Shown here piece after piece: positions 9,049-17,770 of a DNA stretch of 43,173 nucleotides. Below the pieces are notes generated by a model. It did not search any database, was not told where the DNA came from, and was given only the letters and a program-made list of their open reading frames with translations. How positions within the stretch are numbered: the stretch's first letter is position 1; the number at the start of each line of letters is the position of its first letter. The translations under genes and the position numbers were made by a program. The stretch comes from an uncultured Lentisphaeria bacterium. Lineage in GTDB: Bacteria; Verrucomicrobiota; Lentisphaeria; Victivallales; Victivallaceae. Where the stretch lies: positions 1-43,173 of the forward strand of contig CAIPAT010000458.1 in the NCBI GenBank assembly GCA_903863035.1. Reading direction: 5' to 3'.

Positions 9049-10248
9049 ATGTTGAAAATAGGAATAGTCGGGTGCGGCTTTCAAGCAGCGACAATCGCCG
9101 GATATCTGGGTATATATGGGGATGACTACGAAGTTACCGCCGTAATGGATATCAATTTCGTATCCGCCAGGGCGCGACTTGCAGAAAAGCAGGTCAAGCT
9201 TGATGTCGGCTGTCGCTTTTACGATGATTTAAAAGACTTTGTCGCGAAAGAAGTGGAATTGGATGGTATTATCATTGGAACTCCATGCAACTTGCATACT
9301 GAAGTTGCTTGCGCACTAGAACAGATGAACACTCCGATCTATATGGAGAAACCGGTTTCAATTCATCTTGATCAATTGCAAAGACTTTATGCGGCATTTA
9401 AAAATTCTTCAGTGCCGGTGGAAGTATCGCTGCCGATGCGTTTGTGTCCTTTGACATTAGAAGTTAAAAAAATCATTGATTCGGGAACCATCGGAACGGT
9501 AGAACAACTTGTTGCCTATAATGATGTTGGTTATGGTGCCGGTTATTTTTCAAGCTGGTATCGCGATTTCGAGAAAACCGGAGGAATGTTCATGCAGAAA
9601 GCGGTTCATGATATCGACTATCTGCTTTTTCTGGCTGGACAGCATCCTCGCGAAGTTTGCGCTATGCGTGCCCAGCGGGTTTTCGGCGGCGATAAACCGT
9701 TTGACTTGAGTTGCGATCAGTGCAAGAAACAGAAACAATGTCATGAAAGTCCTTATAATTACTTTCATGAGCGCAATGCTTATAACTCTGTCGCTGACGC
9801 GGAGGCCAAAACAACACATCAAATGTGCCGTTTTTCCCGGGACATAAAAATTGACGACATCGGGGAATGTATTATTCAACTGAAAAACGGGGCCCATCTC
9901 AGTTACCATCAAAACTTTTTTGCCAGAAACGCGGCGCATCGGCGCGGCGCTCGTATCTACGGTTATCGCGGCACGATTGAAATGGATTTCTCAGGCAGGA
10001 TAAAAGTTATGTCCCATTTTCGTAACCATACCGAGGAAATAACCGTTCCGCCGGGGCCGTTAAGCCATTACGGCGGCGACAAAGAACTGGTATATGATTT
10101 TCTGCAAACCATGAAGACCGGTCAGCGTTCTCGTACCGATTTAATCACCGGGAACGGAATATACGGCACATTAAGCTGTCTTTGTGCGCGCGAATCCGCC
10201 GACAAACGGGAGTTTATAAAAGTGACCCTTTGCAATGAACATCCATAA
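9049..10248 (+). CDS. Gfo/Idh/MocA family oxidoreductase
   Basis: A 399-aa NAD(P)-dependent sugar or inositol dehydrogenase-like protein. The Rossmann fold opens with IGIVGCGFQ, followed by IIGTPCNLHTEVA and the family signature MEKPVS with its catalytic-region Lys. KAVHDIDYLLFLAG supplies the His-Asp of the C-terminal domain. An insertion near residues 222-265 holds C-x2-C-x5-C plus a later Cys (CDQCKKQKQC, then QMC), a metal-binding-like patch seen in some family members. A GGGAG lies before the ATG. The neighbours are two URO-D-like genes and a GH4 enzyme, which also needs NAD, so oxidation of a released sugar is a reasonable role. The substrate is unknown. Confidence 0.85.
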   Translation: MLKIGIVGCGFQAATIAGYLGIYGDDYEVTAVMDINFVSARARLAEKQVKLDVGCRFYDDLKDFVAKEVELDGIIIGTPCNLHTEVACALEQMNTPIYMEKPVSIHLDQLQRLYAAFKNSSVPVEVSLPMRLCPLTLEVKKIIDSGTIGTVEQLVAYNDVGYGAGYFSSWYRDFEKTGGMFMQKAVHDIDYLLFLAGQHPREVCAMRAQRVFGGDKPFDLSCDQCKKQKQCHESPYNYFHERNAYNSVADAEAKTTHQMCRFSRDIKIDDIGECIIQLKNGAHLSYHQNFFARNAAHRRGARIYGYRGTIEMDFSGRIKVMSHFRNHTEEITVPPGPLSHYGGDKELVYDFLQTMKTGQRSRTDLITGNGIYGTLSCLCARESADKREFIKVTLCNEHP

Positions 10249-10332
10249 ATCAGAATATTGCTGCTTGGCAGACAAACTCGAAAAAACAGAAAAACTTTAG
10301 TGCTAAAATAACTAATTTAAGGAATATAATCA

Positions 10333-11457
10333 ATGAACTCACATTTTCTTGCCCATAAACCTCAGTGGGACGAGTCAAAGGCCCGGTTTGCTGCCTGGTG
10401 GAACCGCACGAGTCTTGGCCGTCCCCTAATTCACGCGATCGTGCCGCGCCAGACCAGACTAGCACCATCAGAGTCCGCTCCAAAACGCGAGGCCATGCCA
10501 GTTGATCGTGTTTATCTGGATGTAGAAGCCAATGTTTTGTGGTTCCGGAATATGCTGAACGGGACGCGGTTTCTTGGCGAGGCCCTGCCTTCCATGGATC
10601 TTAATCTTGGGCCCGGTTCAATGGCCTTGTATTTGGGTTCTGAGCCTGACTTTCAACCGGACACAATATGGTTCTCCGATGTGGTTGAGGATTGGGAGAC
10701 ACATCCGGCCTTGCATTATGATCCGAATAACAAATGGTGGATAATGCATCAGGCGATGATCAGACGTGCTGTCGAACTCGCCAACGGCGAATTTTTGGTC
10801 TGTATTCCAGATCTGGTCGAAAGCATCGATATTCTGGCTGCACTGCGGGGTCCGCAGCCGTTCTGTTATGACTTGATCGACAAACCGGATGAAATCAAGC
10901 TCCGGCTCGCGCAGATGGAGAATCTCTACTTCAAGTACTACGATCCGCTCTATGATCTTGCTAAGACGCCGGACGGTGGCGTCGCATATACCGCCTTCGC
11001 TATCTGGGGGCCCGGCAAGACAGCCAAGGTTCAGTGTGATTTCTCGGCGTTGATGTCTCCTTCACAATTCAGCGAGTTCATGATCCCATCTCTAGAACGA
11101 CAATGCGCAGCCTTGGATTTCTCCCTGTATCACTTGGACGGAGTGGATGCAGTCAAGCATCTGGACACCATATTGGCGGTCGAGGAACTGGATGCTCTTC
11201 AATGGACGCCGGGAGCTGGAAAACCAGACTGCGGGAGTGAGTGCTGGTATCCGATTTACGATAAGGTCAAGAAGGCGGAGAAGTCGCTTTGGATTCACAC
11301 AGCTCAACCGTCCTTTGAAGCGCTGCTTGCCGCCGGGGACCGTCTGGTTAACCGTTACGGTCCCGATGGCTTGTACCTGGTACTATGGTGGGACGGTGCG
11401 ACTGAGGAACAGGGGTTGCGTTTGATGGAACACGCAGAGAAACATTGGAGTCGGTAA
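10333..11457 (+). CDS. URO-D-like family protein (HLDG variant)
   Basis: A 374-aa relative of the uroporphyrinogen decarboxylase superfamily, beginning with the ~30-residue helical start (DESKARFAAWWNRTSLGRPL) typical of the subgroup found beside sugar genes. At the position where MtaA-type enzymes have H-x-C it has YHLDG, so the cysteine is absent and zinc-thiolate chemistry as in MtaA is unlikely. QWTPGAGKP is a family-typical segment near the end of the barrel. It is cytoplasmic. AAGGA precedes the ATG. Its base composition looks somewhat richer in G+C than the flanking genes by eye, which could reflect separate acquisition. The role is unknown. Confidence 0.7.
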   Translation: MNSHFLAHKPQWDESKARFAAWWNRTSLGRPLIHAIVPRQTRLAPSESAPKREAMPVDRVYLDVEANVLWFRNMLNGTRFLGEALPSMDLNLGPGSMALYLGSEPDFQPDTIWFSDVVEDWETHPALHYDPNNKWWIMHQAMIRRAVELANGEFLVCIPDLVESIDILAALRGPQPFCYDLIDKPDEIKLRLAQMENLYFKYYDPLYDLAKTPDGGVAYTAFAIWGPGKTAKVQCDFSALMSPSQFSEFMIPSLERQCAALDFSLYHLDGVDAVKHLDTILAVEELDALQWTPGAGKPDCGSECWYPIYDKVKKAEKSLWIHTAQPSFEALLAAGDRLVNRYGPDGLYLVLWWDGATEEQGLRLMEHAEKHWSR

Positions 11458-11616
11458 GCCGTTCCACGCCGGAAATGCGCGGCAAGCAATATATCTGCGT
11501 GGATGTTCCAGTTCTCAAAGGGTATGCAGTGATAGTCTTTGAGACCAATTAATTCGAAAAGGAAATGCATAGATTCGCATGTATGTCACCCATAAAATAA
11601 ATAAGGAACCTTATCA

Positions 11617-13011
11617 ATGAACGTTACATTTATCGGCGGCGGCTCATATCGCACCATTCCGATCGTTCGTGCGGCAATGCAGGAAAAGATGATTTTTGAC
11701 AACGGTGAAATCAGACTGGTTGATTTCAATCTGGAGCGAGTTGAAACCGTTGCGAAGATGATTAAAAAGACGCCTGAATATAAACTGATTAACTGCAAAG
11801 TAACCTTCACGGACAAGATTGAAGAGGCGCTTCCTGGCGCTAATATGGTCAGCGTAAGTTTCCCGGTCGGTTCTTATAAGACTTGTGAACTCAGCAATGA
11901 AGCATCTTTGAAGCGCGGATTCTTCGGCGGCGACCAGCTTTCTTTAAGCGGAGCGGTTCGTTCGCTTACCGGCGGCGCAATACTTTTAGACATTGCTCGC
12001 AAAATGGAAAAATATTGTCCTGATGCCTGGTTGGTTGATTTTGCCAATCCGGTGGCAGTGTACAGTGGATTGATTAATAATCACACAAAGATAAAAGCGC
12101 TTGGCATCTGCGGCGGCTTTGTGAATCATCGCTGGGACCTTAACCGCTTTATATTCGACAAGGATGAGTGCAGCAATGATTTCAAAGTAGTCTCCGCCGG
12201 GGTCAATCATCTCAGTTATATATTAAGAGGTTCATGCAGGGGGCAGGAACTTTATGAACTGATAGAAAAGCGTCTGGCACAGAAAAACTGGGAACCATGC
12301 CCGATAACCAGCTATCCTAATGCACAAGTTCACATTCACTATGCACTGCGGCTCATGGCGGAAATGTATCAGCGCTTCGGCAAAATCATATTTTCCACCG
12401 AATGGGATGGTTTGTGTAATTTGTTTTTTGAAAAGTCTATGAAGCATTTTTGCGGGAATCATATTTCTAAAACAACCGCCATGATTGAAGATGCGTTCAA
12501 TAAAGCCGTGATTGCCAGGCGTGAACGCGATATTAATTTCAAATCATTCATTGATAAGGATCTTGATCAGAAATTCTGGGATATGGACTTTGTCAGGAAT
12601 CCTGACTTTGCGGCCAATCCCAATGATGTGACCGTGATTATATTGAAGGCGCTTGCCGGCGTTTCCAGGGAATGGCTTGCAGCCAGCTATCCTAACCGCG
12701 GAGCTGTAAAGGGCTTCAAAGACAGAACAGTGCTTGAATACTCAATGTTTCTCGACAAGAACGGTATAACGCCGGAACCTGACCTGGCAGTGCCTGACTG
12801 TTTTCATGGCTTGATAAGTTCGCTTGCGACTCACCAGACGCTCCTTGGCGATGCCGTCGCCGCGAAAGATCCGAAGATTCTCGCACAGGCGCTTTTTGCG
12901 TATCCGATCTGTCAGAATACAGATAATTCCAGAGAATTATGCAGGGAACTGCTGAAAATACACGCAAAAGAAATAGCTCCGGAATTCCAGAGCGCAAAGG
13001 ATTATCTATGA
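11617..13011 (+). CDS. GH4 family NAD-dependent glycosidase
   Basis: A 464-aa family 4 glycoside hydrolase. The N-terminal nucleotide-binding motif (VTFIGGGSYRT) is followed by GGDQLSLSGAVRSLTGG, DFANPVAVYSG, and the metal-binding Cys (GICGGFVNH) and His (AGVNHLSY). GH4 enzymes cleave alpha- or beta-glycosides by transient oxidation at C3, needing NAD and a divalent metal, and act in the cytoplasm on imported sugars. Subfamily substrate (glucoside, galactoside, galacturonide, phosphorylated or not) cannot be read from the sequence. Its TGA overlaps the next gene's ATG. The ribosome site sits in a small palindrome (11601-11614, ATAAGGAACCTTAT), which could weakly mask AAGGA. Confidence 0.85.
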   Translation: MNVTFIGGGSYRTIPIVRAAMQEKMIFDNGEIRLVDFNLERVETVAKMIKKTPEYKLINCKVTFTDKIEEALPGANMVSVSFPVGSYKTCELSNEASLKRGFFGGDQLSLSGAVRSLTGGAILLDIARKMEKYCPDAWLVDFANPVAVYSGLINNHTKIKALGICGGFVNHRWDLNRFIFDKDECSNDFKVVSAGVNHLSYILRGSCRGQELYELIEKRLAQKNWEPCPITSYPNAQVHIHYALRLMAEMYQRFGKIIFSTEWDGLCNLFFEKSMKHFCGNHISKTTAMIEDAFNKAVIARRERDINFKSFIDKDLDQKFWDMDFVRNPDFAANPNDVTVIILKALAGVSREWLAASYPNRGAVKGFKDRTVLEYSMFLDKNGITPEPDLAVPDCFHGLISSLATHQTLLGDAVAAKDPKILAQALFAYPICQNTDNSRELCRELLKIHAKEIAPEFQSAKDYL

Positions 13012-13976
13012 TGCCGCAAATTTTTGAAAAGAAGAATAAGAAAATACATGAATCTTTTATGAAATTGAAAACAGCTCCGGAAAGATTAAGCCGCCGGCTT
13101 GAATTTTCATGGAGCAACTGGGGTTTCGGCATGGAACCGCTGCAAAACAGCGCAGCGCGTCTTGAGAAAGCAGGAATAAAATATATTGAACTGCATGGCA
13201 ATCATTACGGTAATGATCTGGGATACAAAGCAAAGGAGACCTTGAAAATACTCAATGATTACGGGTTAAAAGTTTCAGGCATATGCGGAATATTCTCCGC
13301 GAATAACGACTTGTCGAGCAACTGCGGTATTCAGCGGCAGGCCGCGATTGATTATCTCAGGCGCGAACTGGACTTCGCTGAAGAGGTGAAGGCCTCATAT
13401 ATTCTGGTAGTGCCTGCCGCGGTCGGCAGGCCTGCTCCTTATGATGATATGGAATTTGAACGCAGCGCAGAAACCTTAAGAATCGTCGCGGATGATTTTC
13501 TGAAGAGAAAAATTAAAGCCGCGATAGAACCAATTCGCGCTGAAGAAGTAAGCATTGTGCATACTGTTTCCGATGCGATTAAATACATTAAAACTGTAGA
13601 GCATCCCGGTGTCCGCCACATAAACGCGGATGTCTATCACATGCAGTCGAGTGAAGACCATACCGGTGAAGCTATTCTTGCCACTGGCGATATGCTGGTC
13701 AATCTGCATCTGGCTGACAGCAACCGTGGTGCACTTGGAGAGGGTTCTCTAGACCTGGATACTGTCATTAAAGCGCTTTATGTAACCGGACGCAACCTGG
13801 AAGGCTGTTTTGTAACACCGGAACCTTTAGGTCCCGGCGGCAATCCTTATTCGGCAATGTTCGGGAAACCTGATCCCGGAATACTCGACCGCCTTGTTAC
13901 TAATACGGTAAATTATTTCAGAGAAAGAGAAGAACTGTTAATAAGCACGTTATACTCTGCACGGCTGAAAATTTAA
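13008..13976 (+). CDS. Sugar phosphate isomerase/epimerase (xylose isomerase-like TIM barrel)
   Basis: A 322-aa protein of the AP endonuclease 2/xylose isomerase-like family. Metal-ligand candidates occur in the expected order: Glu in KAAIEPIR, Asp and His in NADVYH, His in NLHLADSNR, and Glu in VTPEPLG, a site for isomerising or epimerising keto sugars (tagatose/psicose 3-epimerase or inosose isomerase-like). The start ATGATG at 13008/13011 overlaps the TGA of the GH4 gene, so translation is coupled. A longer open frame begins at 12939 but lies inside the GH4 gene. It closes the plus-strand sugar locus. The substrate is unknown. Confidence 0.85.
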   Translation: MMPQIFEKKNKKIHESFMKLKTAPERLSRRLEFSWSNWGFGMEPLQNSAARLEKAGIKYIELHGNHYGNDLGYKAKETLKILNDYGLKVSGICGIFSANNDLSSNCGIQRQAAIDYLRRELDFAEEVKASYILVVPAAVGRPAPYDDMEFERSAETLRIVADDFLKRKIKAAIEPIRAEEVSIVHTVSDAIKYIKTVEHPGVRHINADVYHMQSSEDHTGEAILATGDMLVNLHLADSNRGALGEGSLDLDTVIKALYVTGRNLEGCFVTPEPLGPGGNPYSAMFGKPDPGILDRLVTNTVNYFREREELLISTLYSARLKI

Positions 13977-14081
13977 CATAGATTGCGAAGATTTTGAGAA
14001 TTGATTCCTATTCTGAGAGGCTGCTGCTACCGGGGTATCGAGGGACTCGAAGAGTGCGAATACAAAATCGAAAGATCGCAA

Positions 14082-14097
14082 TCCCGCAATTGCGGGA
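14082..14097. repeat. GC-rich palindrome TCCCGCAATTGCGGGA
   Basis: A perfect 16-bp palindrome. A near-identical unit (TCCCGCAGTCGCGGGA) occurs at 28014-28029, where it interrupts a direct repeat, so this may be a small dispersed palindromic unit. There is no T-tract, so it is not an obvious terminator. Confidence 0.6.
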
Positions 14098-14249
14098 CCA
14101 GCGTCTTGCGGCTGCCGTTTTCCGTTCCTCATTCAGGCGATGTGGGTATCTCCTGTCAGTCGGATCGAAAAAATCCAATCCACAATTCTGCGCGTATATT
14201 TTAAATTTTCCGCCGCGCAGAGTATATAATATCGTTGTGATCCGCTTTA

Positions 14250-14347
14250 GAAGCTGTTCAAAAATGACCTTTACATCTTCTCCGGCAATTCACTAAATCA
14301 CCTCGGGATATTTCACGAAACTTGTAAACTTTATTTTGAACAACTCC
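14250..14347 (-). mobile_element. MITE-like element, copy 1 (~98 bp, reverse orientation)
   Basis: Its ends are imperfect inverted repeats (GAAGCTGTTCAAAAATGA at one end, the complement of GGAGTTGTTCAAAATAAA at the other) and it is flanked by TTA on both sides. Read on the minus strand it aligns with the element at 34213-34372: both contain GAAATATCCCGA, GAATTGCCGG and GAAGATGTAAAGGT. It lacks the central hairpin of the longer copy. No open reading frame; it would be moved in trans. Confidence 0.65.
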
Positions 14348-14381
14348 TTAAAATTGAAGCTTCCGGAATCAGAATATGAAA

Positions 14382-14405
14382 AGTGCCGGTCAGGTGACCG
14401 GCACT
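14382..14405 (-). terminator. Terminator-like hairpin downstream of the SPFH operon
   Basis: An 11-bp perfect stem (AGTGCCGGTCA pairing with TGACCGGCACT around GG) lies 25 bp beyond the stop of the second SPFH gene on the minus strand. It is followed on that strand by a short T-rich stretch (TTTCATATTC), so termination is plausible but the T-tract is weak. Confidence 0.55.
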
Positions 14406-14429
14406 CGCTAATAACAAGGCCAATTACAG

Positions 14430-16115
14430 TTATTTTCCGGCTTCCGGAACGAGAGCTTTGATGCTTCCCAGCGTCCCTAATCCCGACTGTTTGAGATCGG
14501 TCCAAAGCGTACCTTCGCCGGCATGGATGATCTGGATATTCAGCTTCGGGTTTAACTCTTTGCCGAACATGAGCAGACTGTAAGCCGCGGGATTGCCGAT
14601 GGCACCGAGCTGGAGCTTAAAGCCGTTGCTCTTCTCACCTTCAACCATGGTGATGACCTGGGCATCAGCCTGTCCGGCAATACGGGTGACGGTCGCGCGG
14701 ACGCCGGCAGTTTCCTGGGCAGTCCTGGCAACCAGCAGATTAGTTCCAGCCTGAATTTCGGCCACAGATTTTTCCTGCTGCGCTTTGATTTCGGCCACTA
14801 TTTTTTCGGTTTCCTGCATCACCTGCTGGCGGCGCTGTTCAATTAGCGACTCTTCAGTATTTAACTCGGCCTGTTTCCGCGCGGTAGCCTGGAGTGCAAT
14901 GTTCGTCAGATTCTGCTCTGTTGCCAGGCTGGACTGCTGTATAGGCAGCAATATCTGGTCGGGCACATCCACATGACGGATCAGCGAGTTGTGAACTTTG
15001 ATGTCTTTTTTCTGCAGTACCGTAAACAACGTCTCGCGCAATTCGTTCTGGAATTTTTCGCGGGCTTCGCCGACAATAAAGTCCTGAGCGCGGTAGGATG
15101 AACCTTTCAGCCGCGAAACCGACTGGATCTGCGGCATGATAATTTTATCCACTACTGCCGGCAGATCGCCGTATTTTAACAGAATTTCGGAAATTTTATC
15201 CGGTTCAAGTTCAAATTCCACCGACATGTCCAGATGTATCTCGAAACCATCGCGAGATGGAAATTCAACGAACTGCTGCAAGCCGAATGAACTGACACTC
15301 TGCGGAGCCTGCGCTTTGAGTGCTTTACCGGCCGGAGCTTTATTGTCGGCCGGGGCCGCAGCCGACTTGCGCAGTCCCATGTAATCTTTTCTCCGCTCAA
15401 GCTGTTTGGCCAGAACGTTCGATGCAAGCTGGTCCATCGCCGCATTCTGAACTTCGGCTTTGTTTTTAGTAACTACCTGTCCGCCTTCGCGGCCGGTCAG
15501 GGCAACCTGGCTCAAGCCGATTTCCAGCACATCTATTTTATAGGCATTAGGATTGATATAGTACAGGCCGGGTTGCAGGATATCCTTGCGGACGCCCTTC
15601 TCGCCGGGTCCGGCAAACTGGCCGTCCGGCGCTTTCTTGCCGGACAGGGAAGTAACTACACCGACATAACCGATGGGAATATTGACCGCATCTGCCAGGG
15701 TGACATCATAGCCTTCCGGGTTTAACCGGTATTTGCCTGGTCCAAGCACATTTTTCCAGATACCTTTCTGATCCTCATCGGCCAGAAATTCTCCCGGCGG
15801 CAGACTTTTACCGTCTTTCGCGGTGACAATGCCGACTTTTCCAGCCGGGATAATCACCACCGGCACGATCTTCCAGTCATTGGCAATGGGGTTAAGGAAA
15901 TGGCGGCCTTCGCCCAGCGGCTCGCGCAGAATGCCCTTCTGCCCCTGGTCGGCCAGTATCTGTCCGGAAGGCAGTTCCAGGCCGTCCTTGGACGTTACAA
16001 TCGCCATCTGGTCGGCTCCTACATAAAAACGGCAGAATCCCCACGTCCAGATGAAATATGCGAAAAGAATTATTACGATGCATCCGATGATGCCTGAAAT
16101 TGTATTGGTTTTCAT
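14430..16115 (-). CDS. SPFH/band 7 membrane protein with vault-like N-terminal repeats (second of pair)
   Basis: A 561-aa protein with one N-terminal transmembrane helix (~residues 7-26). Residues ~37-200 contain tandem ~57-residue repeats with the pattern GQKGI...L..G.....NP, then IP.G.VG.VT...GK.LP.G (units near 55, 112 and 169). An Ala/Lys/Pro-rich linker (~245-275) leads to the SPFH domain (~280-420, FEIHLDMSVEFELEPDKI...), then a long charged helix (~410-490) and a short C-terminal domain. SPFH proteins oligomerise into membrane-anchored rings or domes. Its ATG overlaps the TGA of the upstream SPFH gene by four bases, so the two probably form a hetero-oligomer, as HflK and HflC do. Function is unknown. 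Confidence 0.82.
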   Translation of the reverse strand: MKTNTISGIIGCIVIILFAYFIWTWGFCRFYVGADQMAIVTSKDGLELPSGQILADQGQKGILREPLGEGRHFLNPIANDWKIVPVVIIPAGKVGIVTAKDGKSLPPGEFLADEDQKGIWKNVLGPGKYRLNPEGYDVTLADAVNIPIGYVGVVTSLSGKKAPDGQFAGPGEKGVRKDILQPGLYYINPNAYKIDVLEIGLSQVALTGREGGQVVTKNKAEVQNAAMDQLASNVLAKQLERRKDYMGLRKSAAAPADNKAPAGKALKAQAPQSVSSFGLQQFVEFPSRDGFEIHLDMSVEFELEPDKISEILLKYGDLPAVVDKIIMPQIQSVSRLKGSSYRAQDFIVGEAREKFQNELRETLFTVLQKKDIKVHNSLIRHVDVPDQILLPIQQSSLATEQNLTNIALQATARKQAELNTEESLIEQRRQQVMQETEKIVAEIKAQQEKSVAEIQAGTNLLVARTAQETAGVRATVTRIAGQADAQVITMVEGEKSNGFKLQLGAIGNPAAYSLLMFGKELNPKLNIQIIHAGEGTLWTDLKQSGLGTLGSIKALVPEAGK

Positions 16116-17668
16116 CGTACAGTCTCCTTCTTTTTACTGTTGTCGACGGCTTCCGCTGCGCCGCCGGACGGCAGCCATGACCTGACTGACGTATCTGTGG
16201 TGATGATGCCATTTATTTGCGGAGCCAGCCGCTGATAGAGATTATATCGGGCCCATTCCATGCCGTCGCCAAAGGCGTTGACCTTTACTTTCAGCACTGC
16301 GGCTTCGGCCTCGTTATGCAGCCGGATAACATCCCTCTCCGCCTCGGCGGACAGAATTTTAGCGTGAGCCTGTGCCTCTGCGGTGTCCTTGTCAATTTTC
16401 GCTACTTCCAACTCCCTGACTGCGGCAATTTTCTTCACTTCCTGTTCCTGCTTGGCCCCGATGCCGGCACGCAGACTGGCCGTTTCCGCTTCCACTTTCT
16501 TGCCGTTCTGCAGAGCCAGCATTTCCTGGCGCACCAGTTCCGCGCGGGATTTTGCCTGCACGATCTGCTGTTCGAATTTTTTGGTTTCCTGAGCGGCCAG
16601 TTCGCGGTCGCGAATGATCTTTGCCACCTCATTCGGCGGGATAATGTTCCTGATCAGCACAGAGTTGATGGAAACCCCGAAGCCGTCGCAGGTCTGCTTC
16701 AAATGTTTCTCCAGATCATTCTGAAACTGCTGCCGGGTTTCACCGACGATAAATTCCACCGCGGTTTTCTTGCTGCCTTCGATGCGGATAAATCCGCGTG
16801 CCCGCGGCAGGATCAGTTTTTTGATGATGTCTTCCATATCGCCGACCTTATGGGCCAGCATTGCCGCCATTTCCCTGCGGACATTGAATTCAATCGTGCC
16901 TTCGACTTTGACCGCAAAACCGTCGGCGGTCAGAAATTCGATAATATCAGTGCCGCCCATCTCAAACCGCTGGCTCTGAAGGTTTACTTCAACCACCGTC
17001 CACAAATACGGATTCAGATAGTAGGTGCCGGGGGACATGACTTCGGCGCAGACGCCTTTGCTTTCATTGCCGACCAGGTAAGCGTTGCGGTCGGACTCCG
17101 GCATGCTGCCGTTCAGGATGTCCTTGCCGGACAGGCTGGTTTTTACGCCGACATGGCCGGGGCGGATATTGATGGCGTCGAACACGATTACTTCATATGC
17201 ATAAGGGTTGATCCGGTACTTGCCGGGAGCCAGGATATCGGGCTCGATACCTTTGAAGCCGTCCTGCGCCAGAATCGCGCCTGCGGGCAGATTTTTGCCA
17301 TAAAGCCTTACTTTCACGCCGAGTTTGCCGGCCGGAATGTCAGTCATCTTATGGATTCCCCAGCCCCAGAAATAAGGATTGCGGAAATAACGGCCTTCCG
17401 GCAGCACTTCAAGCTGAATGCCCTGCTGTCCGGGGCGGCCCGCCAGTATTTCCGTTGACGGCAGCGGATCGCCTGTCTTTCGGATAAGCACTGCCAGTTC
17501 GCCGTTTTCCGGTTCAATCCGCCACCAATACCAGTACCATGCCGGCAACGCGACAATCAGCAATATGAACGAAGCCAGCGCGGCGATGAAACAGCCGGTT
17601 TTCAAACTGATCGCCGTCGACGAATTCGGCGGCGCGCTCTGTTTATCCGAGAAATCCTGGATTTTCAT
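16112..17668 (-). CDS. SPFH/band 7 membrane protein with vault-like N-terminal repeats (first of pair)
   Basis: A 518-aa protein with an N-terminal transmembrane helix (~24-48) ending in an aromatic cluster (WYWYWW). It carries repeats like those of its partner: units around residues 78-137, 138-200 and 201-235 share KGI...L.PG.Y..NPY and IP.G..GV....GK.L..G. An SPFH domain (~240-385, FAVKVEGTIEFNVRREM) and a strongly charged coiled-coil (~365-465, rich in Ala, Glu, Lys) follow. The paralogue overlaps downstream by 4 nt. The topology suggests a short cytoplasmic N-terminus with the rest on the other side of the membrane, as in HflK/HflC, but this was not computed. No protease, NfeD or flotillin partner is adjacent. 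Confidence 0.82.
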   Translation of the reverse strand: MKIQDFSDKQSAPPNSSTAISLKTGCFIAALASFILLIVALPAWYWYWWRIEPENGELAVLIRKTGDPLPSTEILAGRPGQQGIQLEVLPEGRYFRNPYFWGWGIHKMTDIPAGKLGVKVRLYGKNLPAGAILAQDGFKGIEPDILAPGKYRINPYAYEVIVFDAINIRPGHVGVKTSLSGKDILNGSMPESDRNAYLVGNESKGVCAEVMSPGTYYLNPYLWTVVEVNLQSQRFEMGGTDIIEFLTADGFAVKVEGTIEFNVRREMAAMLAHKVGDMEDIIKKLILPRARGFIRIEGSKKTAVEFIVGETRQQFQNDLEKHLKQTCDGFGVSINSVLIRNIIPPNEVAKIIRDRELAAQETKKFEQQIVQAKSRAELVRQEMLALQNGKKVEAETASLRAGIGAKQEQEVKKIAAVRELEVAKIDKDTAEAQAHAKILSAEAERDVIRLHNEAEAAVLKVKVNAFGDGMEWARYNLYQRLAPQINGIITTDTSVRSWLPSGGAAEAVDNSKKKETVR

Positions 17669-17770
17669 GAAAAATACCTCCTCATGCGGTTAAAAACTCA
17701 GCTTGAAAACTACTGCCGGAAATGGAAAAGTCAAGGAATAAACATTGAATCGCAACTGCGAAAAATATGT

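Larger units (their letters stand above)
13977..14429. other. Intergenic region with palindrome and MITE-like copy
   Basis: This 453-bp gap lies between the end of the plus-strand sugar locus and the convergent SPFH operon. I see no gene in it. It holds a perfect 16-bp palindrome (14082-14097, TCCCGCAATTGCGGGA), a reverse-oriented copy of the MITE-like element (14250-14347) and a terminator-like hairpin (14382-14405). Confidence 0.7.

Noticed and set aside
11513..11544. Terminator between the URO-D and GH4 genes
   Set aside because: There is an 8-bp inverted repeat (TCTCAAAG/CTTTGAGA), but the loop is 16 nt and no T-run follows.
16217..17458. Long 413-codon open frame on the plus strand
   Set aside because: It is exactly antisense to the first SPFH gene, lacks a ribosome site and has a composition (many His, Phe, Asp) typical of an antisense shadow in GC-rich third positions.
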